Shown here one piece after another: positions 43,098 to 53,909 of a stretch of 64,000 nt of DNA (the stretch's first letter is position 1; the number at the start of each line of letters is the position of its first letter). The stretch is from Modicisalibacter radicis. Lineage in GTDB: Bacteria > Pseudomonadota > Gammaproteobacteria > Pseudomonadales > Halomonadaceae. The position numbers and the translations under genes were made by a program. The stretch lies in assembly GCF_900961225.1 (NCBI RefSeq), contig NZ_CAAHFN010000087.1, forward strand, positions 62,001 through 126,000, read 5' to 3'. The notes under the pieces were generated by a model. It had not been told where the DNA came from. It worked only from the letters and a program-made list of their open reading frames with translations, and searched no databases.

Positions 43098-43526
43098 ATG
43101 CTGAGCCTGTTTCTGGTGGCACTGGCCAGCGCCACCGTGTTGCCCGGCGGCTCGGAAGTGTGGCTGGCGCGCCAGTGGTGTCTCGGCGAGCCGCCGCTGG
43201 CGCTGTGGGGGGTGGCGACGCTGGGCAACACGCTCGGAAGCCTGGTCAACGTTGCCCTGGGGCGCTATGCCCGCCGTTTTCAGGGGCGGCGCTGGTTCCC
43301 TGTCTCGCCGGACGTCCTGGCGCGCGGTGAGCGCTGGTACGCCCGGCTGGGCGCGTGGAGCCTGCTGTTGAGCTGGGCGCCGCTGGTGGGCGATGCGCTG
43401 ACCGTGGTGGCCGGTGTGATGCGCCTGCCCTGGTGGCGCGCGAGCCTGCTGATCGCGTTCGCCAAGGGGGCACGCTACGCGGTGCTGTTATGGCTGGCCG
43501 GGCGCTGGCTCGCGCCGCTGTGCTGA
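43098..43526 (+). CDS. yqaA: YqaA-family small membrane protein (VTT/DedA-related)
   Basis: A 142-residue inner-membrane protein. Features shared with E. coli YqaA are ASATVLPGGSEVWL near the N-terminus, TLGNTLGSLVNVALGRY, and LLLSWAPLVGDALTVVAGVMRLPWW. The function is unknown; the fold is related to DedA/SNARE-associated proteins. A GTG at 43089 could add three residues. It lies upstream of the nuo operon on the same strand. Confidence 0.88.
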   Translation: MLSLFLVALASATVLPGGSEVWLARQWCLGEPPLALWGVATLGNTLGSLVNVALGRYARRFQGRRWFPVSPDVLARGERWYARLGAWSLLLSWAPLVGDALTVVAGVMRLPWWRASLLIAFAKGARYAVLLWLAGRWLAPLC

Positions 43527-43651
43527 CACGTTGCCCGGATTCAAGGACGAGCCATGCCGGCCGATGGGGTGGGTAGGGTGAACGGCGCGGGATGTCGATG
43601 ACTACGAATGTTTCTCAGTTCGCGAGGGTGCACCGAAAGTACAGCTTGCCT

Positions 43652-43680
43652 CTGACAATTCTCTAATGATCTCCTATGCT
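43652..43680 (+). promoter_or_regulatory. Sigma-70 promoter candidate for the nuo operon
   Basis: CTGACA (43652-43657) and TATGCT (43675-43680) are separated by 17 bases in an AT-rich stretch. This leaves a leader of about 90 bases before nuoA. The rest of the gap from 43527 holds no recognised gene. Confidence 0.55.
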
Positions 43681-43779
43681 TAACCCGTACGGGCAAATGA
43701 CAGGTAATAACCACTATACAAACACTGGTCGCTTGACGATTGGGCCTGCCTGCCGTTCATGGTTTGAACGAGGGAATGC

Positions 43780-44187
43780 ATGAACCAGAACGCTACCGCG
43801 ATCATCGCGCAATACTGGGCTGTCGGCCTGTTCGTCGTTGCCGTCATGGCCCTGTGCGCCTTCATGGTCGGTGCTTCCAGCCTGCTGGGTGGACGCAGCA
43901 AGGGACGCAGCAAATCCCTGCCTTTCGAGTCCGGCGTGGTGGGTACGGGCAGTGCTCGCCAGCGCTTTTCCGTCAAGTTCTATCTGGTCGCGATGCTTTT
44001 CGTGATCTTCGATATCGAGGCCGTGTTCCTGTTCGCCTGGGCCGTGTCGGTGCGTGAAGTGGGTTGGGTCGGCTTCGCTGGCGCAGCGGTTTTCATCTTC
44101 ATTCTGCTCGCCGGCCTGGTTTACGACAGCCGTGTCGGTGCCCTCGACTGGGCCCCGAAACGCAAGATGCGCGACCCCGGTTCCTGA
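43780..44187 (+). CDS. nuoA: NADH-quinone oxidoreductase subunit A
   Basis: A 135-residue membrane subunit of complex I with three helices. The conserved [45 protein letters not shown] covers the loop and second helix near the quinone site. First gene of the nuo operon. Confidence 0.95.
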   Translation: MNQNATAIIAQYWAVGLFVVAVMALCAFMVGASSLLGGRSKGRSKSLPFESGVVGTGSARQRFSVKFYLVAMLFVIFDIEAVFLFAWAVSVREVGWVGFAGAAVFIFILLAGLVYDSRVGALDWAPKRKMRDPGS

Positions 44188-44285
44188 CCCGGGCGCTCCG
44201 GCCTCGACCGTGGCCGGGCCCGTTCCGGCATCGGTCCGGATGCTCAACAACGACGTGGCAGCTAGCCGCTAGCTGGAGGAGATGC

Positions 44286-44966
44286 ATGGCTTATACCCTC
44301 ACGCGTGCCGAAGACGCCGTGTCAGCGGATGCGCGCTATCCGCTGGGCGAGCGCCAGCGGGTCGAGGACGACCCGATGAAGCAGCAGATCCATCGCAACG
44401 TCTTTACCGGCAAGCTGGAAGAAGTGCTCAACTCGGCCGTCAACTGGGGTCGCAAGAACTCCCTGTGGCCCTATAATTTCGGCCTGTCGTGCTGTTATGT
44501 GGAGATGACCACGGCGTTCACCGCACCGCACGATGTCGCCCGCTTCGGTTCCGAGGTGATTCGTGCCTCCCCGCGCCAGGCGGACTTCATGGTCATCGCC
44601 GGGACCTGCTTCATCAAGATGGCGCCGGTCATCCAGCAGCTCTACGATCAGATGCTCGAGCCCAAGTGGGTGATCTCGATGGGCTCCTGCGCCAACTCCG
44701 GGGGCATGTACGATATCTATTCGGTCGTGCAGGGCGTCGACAAGTTCCTGCCGGTGGATGTGTATGTACCCGGTTGCCCGCCGCGGCCCGAGGCGTTCCT
44801 GCAGGGGCTGCAGCTGCTCCAGGACTCGATCCAGGAGGAGCGGCGGCCCTTGTCGTGGGTCGTCGGCGACCAGGGGGTCTACCGCGCCGAGATGCCTTCG
44901 CAGCGCGAGAAGCACCGCGAGCGGCGCATCCAGGCCACCGAGTTGCGTACGCCCGATAGTGTCTGA
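44286..44966 (+). CDS. nuoB: NADH-quinone oxidoreductase subunit B (cluster N2)
   Basis: A 226-residue peripheral subunit that carries the terminal 4Fe-4S cluster N2. The cysteine ligands are seen in [19 protein letters not shown] and VPGCPPRPE. The start at 44286 ([10 protein letters not shown]) has the site TGGAGGAG. It follows nuoA by 98 bases. Confidence 0.96.
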   Translation: MAYTLTRAEDAVSADARYPLGERQRVEDDPMKQQIHRNVFTGKLEEVLNSAVNWGRKNSLWPYNFGLSCCYVEMTTAFTAPHDVARFGSEVIRASPRQADFMVIAGTCFIKMAPVIQQLYDQMLEPKWVISMGSCANSGGMYDIYSVVQGVDKFLPVDVYVPGCPPRPEAFLQGLQLLQDSIQEERRPLSWVVGDQGVYRAEMPSQREKHRERRIQATELRTPDSV

Positions 44967-45017
44967 GCAGTACCTGAACCCGTCTCCACCTTCTGTTGCA
45001 GGAGCTAGTTCACGTCC

Positions 45018-46793
45018 ATGAGCGTTGCCACACCGACCATCGATTCGACGGCCGCCGACGATCCTGTCGTCGGCGCGCTCAAGCAGCGCTTCGGCGATCA
45101 AGCCATCCTCGAGCAGGCGACGCTGACCGGCATGCCGGTGCTGTGGGTGGCCCGTGACATAGTCATCGAGGTACTGAGCTTCCTGCGCGACATGCCCGAG
45201 CCCTTCGAGATGCTCTACGACCTGTCGGCGATCGACGAGCGTCTGCGCGGCAATCGGCGCGGCCTGCCGGCGTCGGATTTCACGGTCTTCTACCAGTTGC
45301 TGTCGATAGCGCGAAACCGCGATGTGATGCTCAAGGTGGCATTGCACGAGGACGACCTGGCGCTGCCCACCAGCGTGTCGATCTACCCCAACGCCAACTG
45401 GTACGAGCGCGAAGTGTGGGACATGTTCGGCATCGATTTCCGGGGGCATCCGCATCTCACCCGGATCCTCATGCCGCCGACCTGGAACGGCCACCCGCTG
45501 CGCAAGGACCATGGCGCGCGGGCCACCGAGTTCGACCCCTACACCCTGACCGTCGAGGGCCAGGACGTCGAACAGGAGGCGCTGAAGTTCAAGCCCGAGG
45601 ATTGGGGCATGCGGCGCGAGAACGCCGACACCGAGTTCATGTTCCTCAACCTGGGACCCAACCACCCCTCGGCCCACGGTGCCTTCCGCATCATCCTGCA
45701 ACTCGACGGCGAAGAGGTCGTCGACTGCGTGCCGGATATCGGCTATCACCATCGCGGCGCCGAGAAGATGGGCGAGCGTCAATCCTGGCACAGCTACATT
45801 CCCTACACCGACCGGGTCGATTATACCGGCGGGGTGATGAACAACTTTCCCTACATCCTGGCGGTGGAGAAGCTCGCCGGGATCCAGGTGCCCGAGCGGG
45901 CGCAGACCATTCGCATCATGATGGCCGAGATGTTCCGCATCACCAGCCACCTGCTGTTCCTGGGGACCTACCTGCAGGACCTGGGGGCCATGACGCCGGT
46001 GTTCTTCACCTTTACCGATCGCCAGAAGGGCTACGAGGTGATCGAGGCGATCACCGGTTTTCGCATGCACCCGGCGTCGTTCCGCATCGGTGGGGTGACG
46101 ATGGATCTGCCGCGCGGCTGGGAGACGCTGGTGCAGGGCTTTCTCGACTGGATGCCCAAGCGGCTGCGCGAGTACGAGCGGGCGATGATGGAGAATGCCA
46201 TTGTCCGCGAACGGACCCGCCACGTCGCCGCCTTCACCACCCGCGAGGCGCTCGCCTGGGGGGTGACCGGGCCCAACCTGCGCGCCACCGGCTGTGACTT
46301 CGACCTGCGCAAGAAGCGCCCCTACGGCGGCTACGAGAATTTCGATTTCGAGGTTCCGCTGGGCAGCAATGGCGACGTCTTCGATCGCGGCCAGCTGCGC
46401 ATCGAGGAGATGCGCCAGAGCCTGCGGATCATCCAGCAGTGCGTGGATCACATGCCGGCCGGCGACTACAAGGCCGACCATCCGCTGACCACGCCGCCGC
46501 CGCGCGACAAGATGCTGCAGCACATCGAGACGCTGATCACCCACTTCCTGCAGGTGTCGTGGGGGCCGGTGCTCAAGCCCAACGAGTCGCAGCAGATGAT
46601 CGAGGCGACCAAGGGCATCAACAGCTACTACCTGACCAGTGACGGCAATACCATGAGCTACCGTACACGTATCCGCACGCCGAGCTTTCCGCACCTTCAG
46701 CAGATTCCGGCGGTGATGCGCGGTGGCTTCGTGCCCGACCTGATTGCCCACCTGGGCAGTATCGATTTCGTGATGGCCGACGTGGATCGCTGA
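45018..46793 (+). CDS. nuoC: NADH-quinone oxidoreductase subunits C and D, fused
   Basis: A 591-residue fusion of NuoC (about 1-180, ending in the 30-kDa motif [25 protein letters not shown]) and NuoD (about 200-591, starting [31 protein letters not shown]). Fused nuoCD genes are typical of many gammaproteobacteria. NuoD helps form the quinone-binding pocket, and the HPSAHG loop is intact. The gene ends one base before nuoE. Confidence 0.96.
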   Translation: MSVATPTIDSTAADDPVVGALKQRFGDQAILEQATLTGMPVLWVARDIVIEVLSFLRDMPEPFEMLYDLSAIDERLRGNRRGLPASDFTVFYQLLSIARNRDVMLKVALHEDDLALPTSVSIYPNANWYEREVWDMFGIDFRGHPHLTRILMPPTWNGHPLRKDHGARATEFDPYTLTVEGQDVEQEALKFKPEDWGMRRENADTEFMFLNLGPNHPSAHGAFRIILQLDGEEVVDCVPDIGYHHRGAEKMGERQSWHSYIPYTDRVDYTGGVMNNFPYILAVEKLAGIQVPERAQTIRIMMAEMFRITSHLLFLGTYLQDLGAMTPVFFTFTDRQKGYEVIEAITGFRMHPASFRIGGVTMDLPRGWETLVQGFLDWMPKRLREYERAMMENAIVRERTRHVAAFTTREALAWGVTGPNLRATGCDFDLRKKRPYGGYENFDFEVPLGSNGDVFDRGQLRIEEMRQSLRIIQQCVDHMPAGDYKADHPLTTPPPRDKMLQHIETLITHFLQVSWGPVLKPNESQQMIEATKGINSYYLTSDGNTMSYRTRIRTPSFPHLQQIPAVMRGGFVPDLIAHLGSIDFVMADVDR

Positions 46794-46794
46794 C

Positions 46795-47304
46795 ATGACC
46801 GAGACCGCACGACAGATCGCCAGCGATGGCGAAGGCTTTACCCTCGCCGACGAGGACCGCCATGCCATCGCGCACGAGCGCGACCATTACGAGCAGCCCC
46901 AGGCCGCCTGCATCGAAGCGCTGAAGATCGTCCAGCGCCGCCACGGCTGGGTGCCCGACGCGGCGATCCCCGCCATCGCCGAGGTGCTGGGCATCGGCCC
47001 GGCCTCCGTCGAGGGCGTGGCGACCTTCTACAGCCTGATCTTCCGCCAGCCGGTAGGGCGCCATGTGATCCTGGTCTGCGACAGCAGTTCGTGCTTTCTC
47101 AACGATTACGATGAGCTGCTCGAGGCGCTGTCGGCACGGCTCGGCATCGGCCTGGGCCAGACCACCGAGGACGGCCGCTTCACGCTGCTGCCGGTGTGCT
47201 GCCTGGGCGCCTGCGACCGCGGCCCGGCGCTGATGGTCGACGACGACACCTACGGTCCCGTCGCGCCCGACGACGTGGCCGATCTGCTGGAGGGCTATGC
47301 ATGA
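46795..47304 (+). CDS. nuoE: NADH-quinone oxidoreductase subunit E (2Fe-2S N1a)
   Basis: A 169-residue subunit of the NADH dehydrogenase module. The 2Fe-2S ligands are CDSSSC and CCLGAC, in the thioredoxin-like domain. It begins after a one-base gap from nuoCD and overlaps nuoF as ATGA. Confidence 0.96.
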   Translation: MTETARQIASDGEGFTLADEDRHAIAHERDHYEQPQAACIEALKIVQRRHGWVPDAAIPAIAEVLGIGPASVEGVATFYSLIFRQPVGRHVILVCDSSSCFLNDYDELLEALSARLGIGLGQTTEDGRFTLLPVCCLGACDRGPALMVDDDTYGPVAPDDVADLLEGYA

Positions 47305-48659
47305 GCGTGAGTCGTTATCACTGCCAGCTGCGCCAGAGCGCCGCCGAGCGCCGCGCCGAGACCCACCCGCTGACCTGGCGGCTGCGCGAGGACGGCGCCG
47401 TGGTCGGGCTCGACGAGTACCTCGACAAGGACGGCTACGCCGCCGCGCGCGAGGTGCTCGACCACCAGTCGTCCGACGACGTGATCGCCACCATGAAGGA
47501 GGCCAACGTGCGCGGGCGCGGTGGCGCCGGCTTCTCGGCGGGCATGAAGTGGAGCCTGACCATGAAGGGCGAGGGCATCCCGCGCGGCTATCTGGTGTGC
47601 AACGCCGACGAGATGGAGCCGGGCACCTTCAAGGATCGCCTGCTGCTCGAACAGCTGCCGCACCTGCTGATCGAAGGCATGATCATCGGCGGCTACGCCA
47701 ACCACTCGCGCTTCGGCTACATCTTCCTGCGCGGCGAGTACGTCGAGGCCGCCCGGGCCCTGACCCGCGCGATCGAAGAGGCGCGTGCCGCCGGCTGGCT
47801 GGGCAACGACATCGCCGGCAGCGGTTACGATTTCGACATTGCCCTGCACACCGGCGCCGGGCGCTACATCTGCGGCGAGGAGACGGCGCTGATCAGCTCG
47901 CTGGAGGGCAACCGCGCCAACCCGCGTGCCAAGCCGCCGTTTCCGGGCCAGTCGGGCGCCTGGGGCAAGCCCACCGTGGTCAACAACGTCGAGACCTTCT
48001 GCAACGCTCCGGCGGTGATGCGCCACGGCGCCGCGTGGTATCAGGCGCTGTCCGGCGAACTCAGCAACGATGGCGGCACCAAGCTCTACGGCGTCTCGGG
48101 CAAGGTCGCCAAGCCGGGGCTGTGGGAATTGCCGATCGGCACCCGCGGCAGCGAACTGCTCGAGCGCGCCGGCGGCATGCGCGACGGCCGTGCGCTCAAG
48201 ACCTGGCTGCCCGGCGGCGGCAGTACCGGCTTCCTGTTGCCCGAGCACCTCGACGAAGCGCTCGACTTCGACACCATCGGCAAGCTGGGCAGTCGCATGG
48301 GCACCGGGCTTTTGACGGTGATCAACGAGGACCAGAGCGTGCTGTCGCTGGTGCGCAACCTCGAGCAGTTCTTCGCCCGGGAGTCGTGCGGCTGGTGCAC
48401 GCCGTGCCGCGATGGCCTGCCGTGGACCGTCAAGATCCTGCAGTCGCTCGAGCGCGGCGAGGGCGAGCGCGGCGACCTGGAGATGCTCGACAAGCTGGGT
48501 AGCGACCTGGGGCCGGGCAAGACCTTCTGCGCTCATGCCCCGGGCGCGGCGATGCCGCTGCAGTCGGCGCTCAAGTACTTCCGCGACGAGTTCGAGCGCG
48601 GCGTCGCGCATCCGCCGAGCAACGCCCACGCCGATCCCATCCCGGTGGGCGCGGTATGA
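47301..48659 (+). CDS. nuoF: NADH-quinone oxidoreductase subunit F (NADH/FMN site)
   Basis: A 452-residue subunit that binds NADH, FMN and 4Fe-4S cluster N3. The nucleotide site is [14 protein letters not shown] with EPGTFKDR and [19 protein letters not shown]. The cluster ligands are in [12 protein letters not shown] plus a later Cys in KTFCAHAPG. The ATG at 47301 overlaps the nuoE stop; extra in-frame sequence upstream is the shadow of nuoE. Confidence 0.97.
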   Translation: MSVSRYHCQLRQSAAERRAETHPLTWRLREDGAVVGLDEYLDKDGYAAAREVLDHQSSDDVIATMKEANVRGRGGAGFSAGMKWSLTMKGEGIPRGYLVCNADEMEPGTFKDRLLLEQLPHLLIEGMIIGGYANHSRFGYIFLRGEYVEAARALTRAIEEARAAGWLGNDIAGSGYDFDIALHTGAGRYICGEETALISSLEGNRANPRAKPPFPGQSGAWGKPTVVNNVETFCNAPAVMRHGAAWYQALSGELSNDGGTKLYGVSGKVAKPGLWELPIGTRGSELLERAGGMRDGRALKTWLPGGGSTGFLLPEHLDEALDFDTIGKLGSRMGTGLLTVINEDQSVLSLVRNLEQFFARESCGWCTPCRDGLPWTVKILQSLERGEGERGDLEMLDKLGSDLGPGKTFCAHAPGAAMPLQSALKYFRDEFERGVAHPPSNAHADPIPVGAV

Positions 48660-48692
48660 GCGCAACCATCAACCTGAAGGCGAGGTAACGGC

Positions 48693-51473
48693 ATGGCGAC
48701 GATTCACGTGGACGGGCACAGCTACGACGTCGACGGGGCGGACAACCTCCTCAGTGCCTGCCTGTCGCTGGGCCTCGATGTGCCCTATTTCTGCTGGCAC
48801 CCGGCGATGGGCAGCGTCGGTGCCTGTCGCCAGTGCGCGGTCAAGAAGTACAAGGACGCCGACGATACCCAGGGCATGCTGGTGATGTCGTGCATGACGC
48901 CGGCGACCGACGATAGCTGGATCTCGATCGACGACGACGAGGCGCGCGAGTTCCGCGCCAGCGTCATCGAGTGGCTGATGATCAACCACCCGCACGATTG
49001 CCCGGTATGCGAGGAGGGTGGTCATTGCCACCTCCAGGACATGACCGTGATGACCGGCCACGACCGGCGTCGCTATCGCTTTCGCAAGCGCACCCACCGC
49101 AACCAGTACCTGGGCCCGTTCGTCGCCCACGAGATGAACCGCTGCATCACCTGCTATCGCTGCGTGCGCTTCTATCGCGACTACGCCGGCGGTACCGACC
49201 TCGGCGCCTTCGGCGCCAACAGCAACATCTATTTCGGCCGTCACCAGGACGGCGTGCTCGAGAGCCCGTTCTCCGGCAACCTCACCGAGGTCTGCCCCAC
49301 CGGGGTATTCACCGACCAGACCCACTCCGAGCGTTACACCCGCAAGTGGGACCTGCAGTTCGCGCCGAGCATCTGCCATCAGTGTGCCTCGGGCTGCAAC
49401 ATCAGCCCGGGCGAACGCTACGGCGACATCCGGCGCATCGAGAACCGCTACCACGGCGAGGTCAACCGCTACTTCCTGTGCGACCGGGGGCGCTTCGGCT
49501 ACGGCTACGTCAATCGCAGCGACCGCCCGTTGCGCCCCGAGTGGCGCAGCGACCGCGGCGACGCCCCGGTTACCCTGGAGGTCGATGCGGCGCTCGACCG
49601 CGGCGCCGACCTGTTGCGCACCGCGCGCCGGGTGATCGGCATCGGCTCGCCGCGGGCCAGTCTCGAGAGCAACCACCAGCTGCGCGAACTGGTCGGCGAG
49701 GGCAACTTCTCGACCGGAATCGCCGCCGCCGAGCAGGCCTGCCTGACGGCGATGCAGACGCTCAACCAGAGCTGCGGATTGCCCACCCCGACGCTGCGCG
49801 ACGTCGAGGATCATGACGCCGTGCTGGTGCTCGGCGAGGACCTGATCGCCAGCGCCGCCCGGGTCGGCCTGGCGGTGCGCCAGGCGGCCACCGCGCGGCG
49901 CACCGAACTGGCCGCCGAGCGCGGCATCCCGGCCTGGAACGACGAGGCGGTCAGGACCCTCGGCCAGGACAGCTACCACCCGCTGTACATCGCCTACCCC
50001 ACCGCCACCGGGCTCGACGAAGTCAGTGCCGCGAGCTGGGCGCTGGCGCCGGACGACATCGCGCGGCTCGGCTTCGCCGTGGCGCACGCCATCGATTCGA
50101 CGGCCCCGGCGGTGGAAGGGCTCGACGAGGCCACCCGGCGCGAGGCCGAGACGATCGCCGAGCGATTGCTGGCGGCACGCCGCCCGCTGGTGATCGGCGG
50201 CGGCTCGCTGGGCTCGCCGGCGGTGATCGAGGCGGCCGGCAGCGTGGCCCGGGCACTGTCGCGCTCGGCCCGGGAGGGCAGCCTGCTGCTGGTGCGCGGC
50301 GAGGCCAACAGCACCGGGCTGACGATGCTCGGCGGCGAGTCGCTCGAGTGGGCCCTCGATGAACTCGATGGCGCGCGTGCCGATGCGGTGGTGATCCTCG
50401 AGAACGATCTCTATCGGCGTGCCCCCCGGACGCGGGTCGATGCCGCGCTGGAGCGCGCCGAAACGGTCATCACGCTCGACCATCAGCGCACCGCCACCTG
50501 GCAGCACGCCCACCTGGGGCTGCCGGCGGCGGCCTTCACCGAGGGCGACGGCACCCTGGTCAGCCTGGAGGGGCGCGCCCAGCGTTTCTTCCAGGTCTTC
50601 GACCCGCGCTACATTCGCCCCGAGACGCGCATCCACGAGAGCTGGCGCTGGCTTCACGCGCTGCGCGCCGACATGCTGCGTCACGACGTCGGCGAGATCA
50701 CCCTCGACGCGGTGACCCAGGCCTGTGCCGAACGTCATCCCGCGTTGCACGGCATCCTCGGTGCCGCGCCGGGCGCCGACTACCGGGTGCGCGGGCTCAA
50801 GCTGGCCCGCGAGCCGCACCGCTACAGCGGGCGCACCGCCATGCGGGCGCATCTCGACGTCAGCGAGCCACGGGCGCCCCAGGACCCCGATTCGCCGTTC
50901 ACCTTCTCGATGGAGGGCTACAACGGCTTCGACCGGCCTCGCGAGGAGGTCGCCTTCGCCTGGGCGCCGGGCTGGAACTCGCCACAGGCCTGGAACAAGT
51001 TCACCGACGAGGTCGGCGGCCACCTCAGCGCCGGCGATCCCGGGGTGCGCCTGCTGCATCCCCGGCCGGGCGACTACGCTTATTTCGACGCGCTGCCCGC
51101 CGGTTTCGCCCCGCGCGAGTCGAGCTGGCAGGTAGTGGTGCTGCCGCGGCTGTTCGGCGGCGAGGAGACCTCGTCGCGGGCCGCGCCGATCGTCGAACGC
51201 GCCGCGCCGGCGACGCTGAGGCTCTCGGCCGACGACGCCCAGCGACTGGGATGCAGCGACGGCGATCTGCTCGGCGTGGCCACCGCCAGCGGCCGGGTCA
51301 GCCTGCCGGTACAACTCGACGCCGCGTTGCCCGCCGGGTTGATCGGCGTACCGGCGGGCGTCGAGCCGGGGCTGGTCAGCGGTGACTGGGCCGAGTTGAG
51401 CCCGGGCGCGACGAACTATCACGATGCCGGCGCCATGGCACGGCGTGGCGACGAGACAGGAGATCGCCCATGA
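48693..51473 (+). CDS. nuoG: NADH-quinone oxidoreductase subunit G
   Basis: The 926-residue large iron-sulfur subunit. N-terminal 2Fe-2S N1b ligands ([18 protein letters not shown]), N5 with a His ligand ([12 protein letters not shown]), N4 ([10 protein letters not shown]) and the extra N7 site (CHQCASGCN with a later Cys in YFLCDRGRF) are all visible. N7 is present in E. coli-type enzymes but absent from mitochondria. The rest is a molybdopterin-oxidoreductase-like domain without cofactor. It follows nuoF by 33 bases and overlaps nuoH as ATGA. Confidence 0.96.
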   Translation: MATIHVDGHSYDVDGADNLLSACLSLGLDVPYFCWHPAMGSVGACRQCAVKKYKDADDTQGMLVMSCMTPATDDSWISIDDDEAREFRASVIEWLMINHPHDCPVCEEGGHCHLQDMTVMTGHDRRRYRFRKRTHRNQYLGPFVAHEMNRCITCYRCVRFYRDYAGGTDLGAFGANSNIYFGRHQDGVLESPFSGNLTEVCPTGVFTDQTHSERYTRKWDLQFAPSICHQCASGCNISPGERYGDIRRIENRYHGEVNRYFLCDRGRFGYGYVNRSDRPLRPEWRSDRGDAPVTLEVDAALDRGADLLRTARRVIGIGSPRASLESNHQLRELVGEGNFSTGIAAAEQACLTAMQTLNQSCGLPTPTLRDVEDHDAVLVLGEDLIASAARVGLAVRQAATARRTELAAERGIPAWNDEAVRTLGQDSYHPLYIAYPTATGLDEVSAASWALAPDDIARLGFAVAHAIDSTAPAVEGLDEATRREAETIAERLLAARRPLVIGGGSLGSPAVIEAAGSVARALSRSAREGSLLLVRGEANSTGLTMLGGESLEWALDELDGARADAVVILENDLYRRAPRTRVDAALERAETVITLDHQRTATWQHAHLGLPAAAFTEGDGTLVSLEGRAQRFFQVFDPRYIRPETRIHESWRWLHALRADMLRHDVGEITLDAVTQACAERHPALHGILGAAPGADYRVRGLKLAREPHRYSGRTAMRAHLDVSEPRAPQDPDSPFTFSMEGYNGFDRPREEVAFAWAPGWNSPQAWNKFTDEVGGHLSAGDPGVRLLHPRPGDYAYFDALPAGFAPRESSWQVVVLPRLFGGEETSSRAAPIVERAAPATLRLSADDAQRLGCSDGDLLGVATASGRVSLPVQLDAALPAGLIGVPAGVEPGLVSGDWAELSPGATNYHDAGAMARRGDETGDRP

Positions 51474-52450
51474 GCTGGTTGTCGCCGACGATCGTCGCCA
51501 GTCTGATCGCCATGCTCCAGGCCGTGGTGATCCTGCTCGGCGCGGTGCTGCTGGGGGCGGTGATGACGGTGGTCGAACGGCGCCTGCTGGGGCTGTGGCA
51601 GGATCGTTATGGCCCCAACCGGGTGGGGCCGTTCGGCTCGCTGCAGCTGATCGCCGACATGATCAAGATCTTCTTCAAGGAGGACTGGATCCCGCCGTTC
51701 GCCGATCGCACCCTGTTCGTGCTGGCCCCGGTGATCGCCATGGCCTCGCTGCTGCTGTCGTTCATGATCATCCCCATCACCCCCGGCTGGGGGGTGGCGG
51801 ACCTCAACATCGGGCTGCTGTTCTTCCTCGCCATGGCCGGCATCAACGTCTATGCGGTGCTGTTCGGCGGCTGGTCGAGCAGCAACAAGTACGCCCTGAT
51901 CGGCGCCATGCGTGCCTCGGCGCAGACGCTCTCCTACGAGGTGTTCATGGGGCTGGCGCTGATGGGCGTGGTGGCGATGACCGGCTCGTTCAACATGCGC
52001 GAGATCGTCAACGCCCAGGAGGGGCTGTGGTTCGTCATTCCCCAGTTCTTCGGCTTCTGCACCTTCCTGATCGCCGGGATCGCGGTGACCCACCGTCACC
52101 CTTTCGACCAGCCCGAGGCCGAACAGGAGCTCGCCGACGGCTATCACATCGAATACTCGAGCATGAAGTTCGGCATGTTCTTCATCGGCGAGTATGTCGG
52201 CATGGTGCTGGTCTCGGCGCTGATCGTGACGCTGTTCTTCGGCGGCTGGCACGGTCCGCTGCTGCCGCCGATCGTCTGGTTCGCGCTCAAGACAGGCGCC
52301 TTCCTGGTGTTCTTCGTGCTGTTGCGCGCTTCGCTGCCGCGGCCACGCTACGACCGGGTGATGAGTTTCGGCTGGAAGTTCTGCCTGCCGCTGACCCTGA
52401 TCAATCTGCTGGTGACCGGGGCGGTGATTCTGATTGCCGACCCGCTGTGA
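51470..52450 (+). CDS. nuoH: NADH-quinone oxidoreductase subunit H
   Basis: A 326-residue membrane subunit with about eight helices that joins the quinone chamber to the proton pumps. It has [38 protein letters not shown] and [30 protein letters not shown]. Ribosome site CAGGAGAT lies within nuoG, and the starts overlap as ATGA. Confidence 0.97.
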   Translation: MSWLSPTIVASLIAMLQAVVILLGAVLLGAVMTVVERRLLGLWQDRYGPNRVGPFGSLQLIADMIKIFFKEDWIPPFADRTLFVLAPVIAMASLLLSFMIIPITPGWGVADLNIGLLFFLAMAGINVYAVLFGGWSSSNKYALIGAMRASAQTLSYEVFMGLALMGVVAMTGSFNMREIVNAQEGLWFVIPQFFGFCTFLIAGIAVTHRHPFDQPEAEQELADGYHIEYSSMKFGMFFIGEYVGMVLVSALIVTLFFGGWHGPLLPPIVWFALKTGAFLVFFVLLRASLPRPRYDRVMSFGWKFCLPLTLINLLVTGAVILIADPL

Positions 52451-52480
52451 TCACGCCACTGTAACCGAGGAGATACGGCC

Positions 52481-53020
52481 ATGTTCATGAAAGTGATCAA
52501 GGGCAGCGTCTCCCAGCTGCGTACGCTGGGCATGGTCTTCATGCACAGCTTCCGCAAGCGCGAGACGCTCAACTACCCCGAAGAGCCGGTCTACCTGGCG
52601 CCGCGTTACCGGGGGCGCATCGTGCTGACCCGCGACCCCGACGGCGAGGAGCGCTGCGTGGCCTGCAACCTGTGCGCGGTGGCCTGTCCGGTGGCCTGTA
52701 TCTCGCTGCAGAAGGGCGAGCAGGAGGATGGTCGCTGGTACCCCGAGTTCTTTCGCATCAACTTTTCGCGCTGCATCTTCTGCGGCATGTGCGAGGAGGC
52801 CTGTCCGACTTCGGCGATCCAGCTCACCCCGGACTTCGAGATGAGCGAGTATCGGCGTCAGGAGCTCGTCTACGAGAAACAGGACCTGTTGATCGACGGG
52901 CCCGGCAAGGATCACGACTACCACTTCTACAAGGTGGCGGGCCTGTCGATCGCCGGCAAGGACAAGGGGCGGGCGCAGAACGAGGAACAACCGATCGACG
53001 TCAAGACGCTGCTGCCGTAA
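52481..53020 (+). CDS. nuoI: NADH-quinone oxidoreductase subunit I (2 x 4Fe-4S)
   Basis: A 179-residue ferredoxin-like subunit carrying clusters N6a and N6b. The two CxxCxxCxxxCP motifs are [12 protein letters not shown] and [12 protein letters not shown]. The Shine-Dalgarno GAGGAGATA lies 6 bases before ATG. This start region is partly complementary to the seed of the candidate iron-regulated RNA at 31188-31302. Confidence 0.97.
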   Translation: MFMKVIKGSVSQLRTLGMVFMHSFRKRETLNYPEEPVYLAPRYRGRIVLTRDPDGEERCVACNLCAVACPVACISLQKGEQEDGRWYPEFFRINFSRCIFCGMCEEACPTSAIQLTPDFEMSEYRRQELVYEKQDLLIDGPGKDHDYHFYKVAGLSIAGKDKGRAQNEEQPIDVKTLLP

Positions 53021-53047
53021 GTCAGCATTTACTAGCAGGACGCAACC

Positions 53048-53593
53048 ATGGAAATCGCCTTCTACCTGAGTGGCCTGATCGCCGTACTGGCGACGCTGGG
53101 GGTCATCACCAACACCAATCCGGTGCATGCGCTGCTCTACCTGATCGTCTCGCTGATCTCGGTGGCGCTGGTGTTCTTCGCGCTGGGCGCACCGTTCGCC
53201 GGGGCGCTGGAGGTGATCGTCTATGCCGGGGCGATCATGGTGCTGTTCGTGTTCGTGGTGATGATGCTCAACCTGGGCGATCAGGGCGCCGCCCAGGAGA
53301 AGGCCTGGCTCAGGCCGCGGATCTGGCTGGGCCCGTCGCTGCTCGCCGCGGTGCTGCTGGTGACCCTGATCGCCACGCTGTGGTCGGGGGACGCCGGGCG
53401 CATGATCAGCGGCGAGGTGCTGACCGCCAAGGCGGTGGGCTCGCTGCTGTTCGGCCCCTGGCTGATGGTCGTCGAGCTGGGCGCCATGCTGCTGCTGGCG
53501 GCGCTGGTCACGGCGTCGCATGTCGGTCGCGTGGCCTCGCCCGACAAGCCCGAGGTGAATGCCGAATCGGGCGCCCGCAAGGAGGCCTCATGA
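53048..53593 (+). CDS. nuoJ: NADH-quinone oxidoreductase subunit J
   Basis: A 181-residue membrane subunit with five helices. It has [55 protein letters not shown] with the bulged pi-helix region. Overlaps nuoK as ATGA. Confidence 0.95.
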   Translation: MEIAFYLSGLIAVLATLGVITNTNPVHALLYLIVSLISVALVFFALGAPFAGALEVIVYAGAIMVLFVFVVMMLNLGDQGAAQEKAWLRPRIWLGPSLLAAVLLVTLIATLWSGDAGRMISGEVLTAKAVGSLLFGPWLMVVELGAMLLLAALVTASHVGRVASPDKPEVNAESGARKEAS

Positions 53594-53898
53594 ACGGAAT
53601 ACCCATGGAACATGGCCTGGTACTGGCCGCGATCCTGTTCACGCTGGGTTTCGCCGGGCTGATCTGCCGGCGCAACATGGTGTTCGTGCTGATGAGCCTG
53701 GAAGTCATGCTCAATGCCGCGGCGTTGGCGTTCATCGTCGGCGGTACGGCCTGGGGCCAGCCGGAGGGCCAGGCGATGTTCCTGCTGGTGATCACCCTGG
53801 CCGCGGCCGAAGCGAGCGTGGGCCTGGCGCTGCTGATCCAGCTCCACCATCGCTTCAAGTCGCTTGATGTGGATGCCGCCAACCGTATGCGCGGCTAA
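53590..53898 (+). CDS. nuoK: NADH-quinone oxidoreductase subunit K
   Basis: A 102-residue three-helix subunit with the conserved [14 protein letters not shown] and [21 protein letters not shown], including the two membrane glutamates of the proton path. The start at 53590 overlaps nuoJ; sequence in frame upstream belongs to nuoI/nuoJ shadows. Confidence 0.95.
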   Translation: MNGIPMEHGLVLAAILFTLGFAGLICRRNMVFVLMSLEVMLNAAALAFIVGGTAWGQPEGQAMFLLVITLAAAEASVGLALLIQLHHRFKSLDVDAANRMRG

Positions 53899-53909
53899 GG
53901 GAGCTGTCG

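Noticed and set aside
48669..51422. Long minus-strand frame opposite nuoG
   Set aside because: nuoG on the plus strand has all iron-sulfur motifs; the antisense product has no family features.
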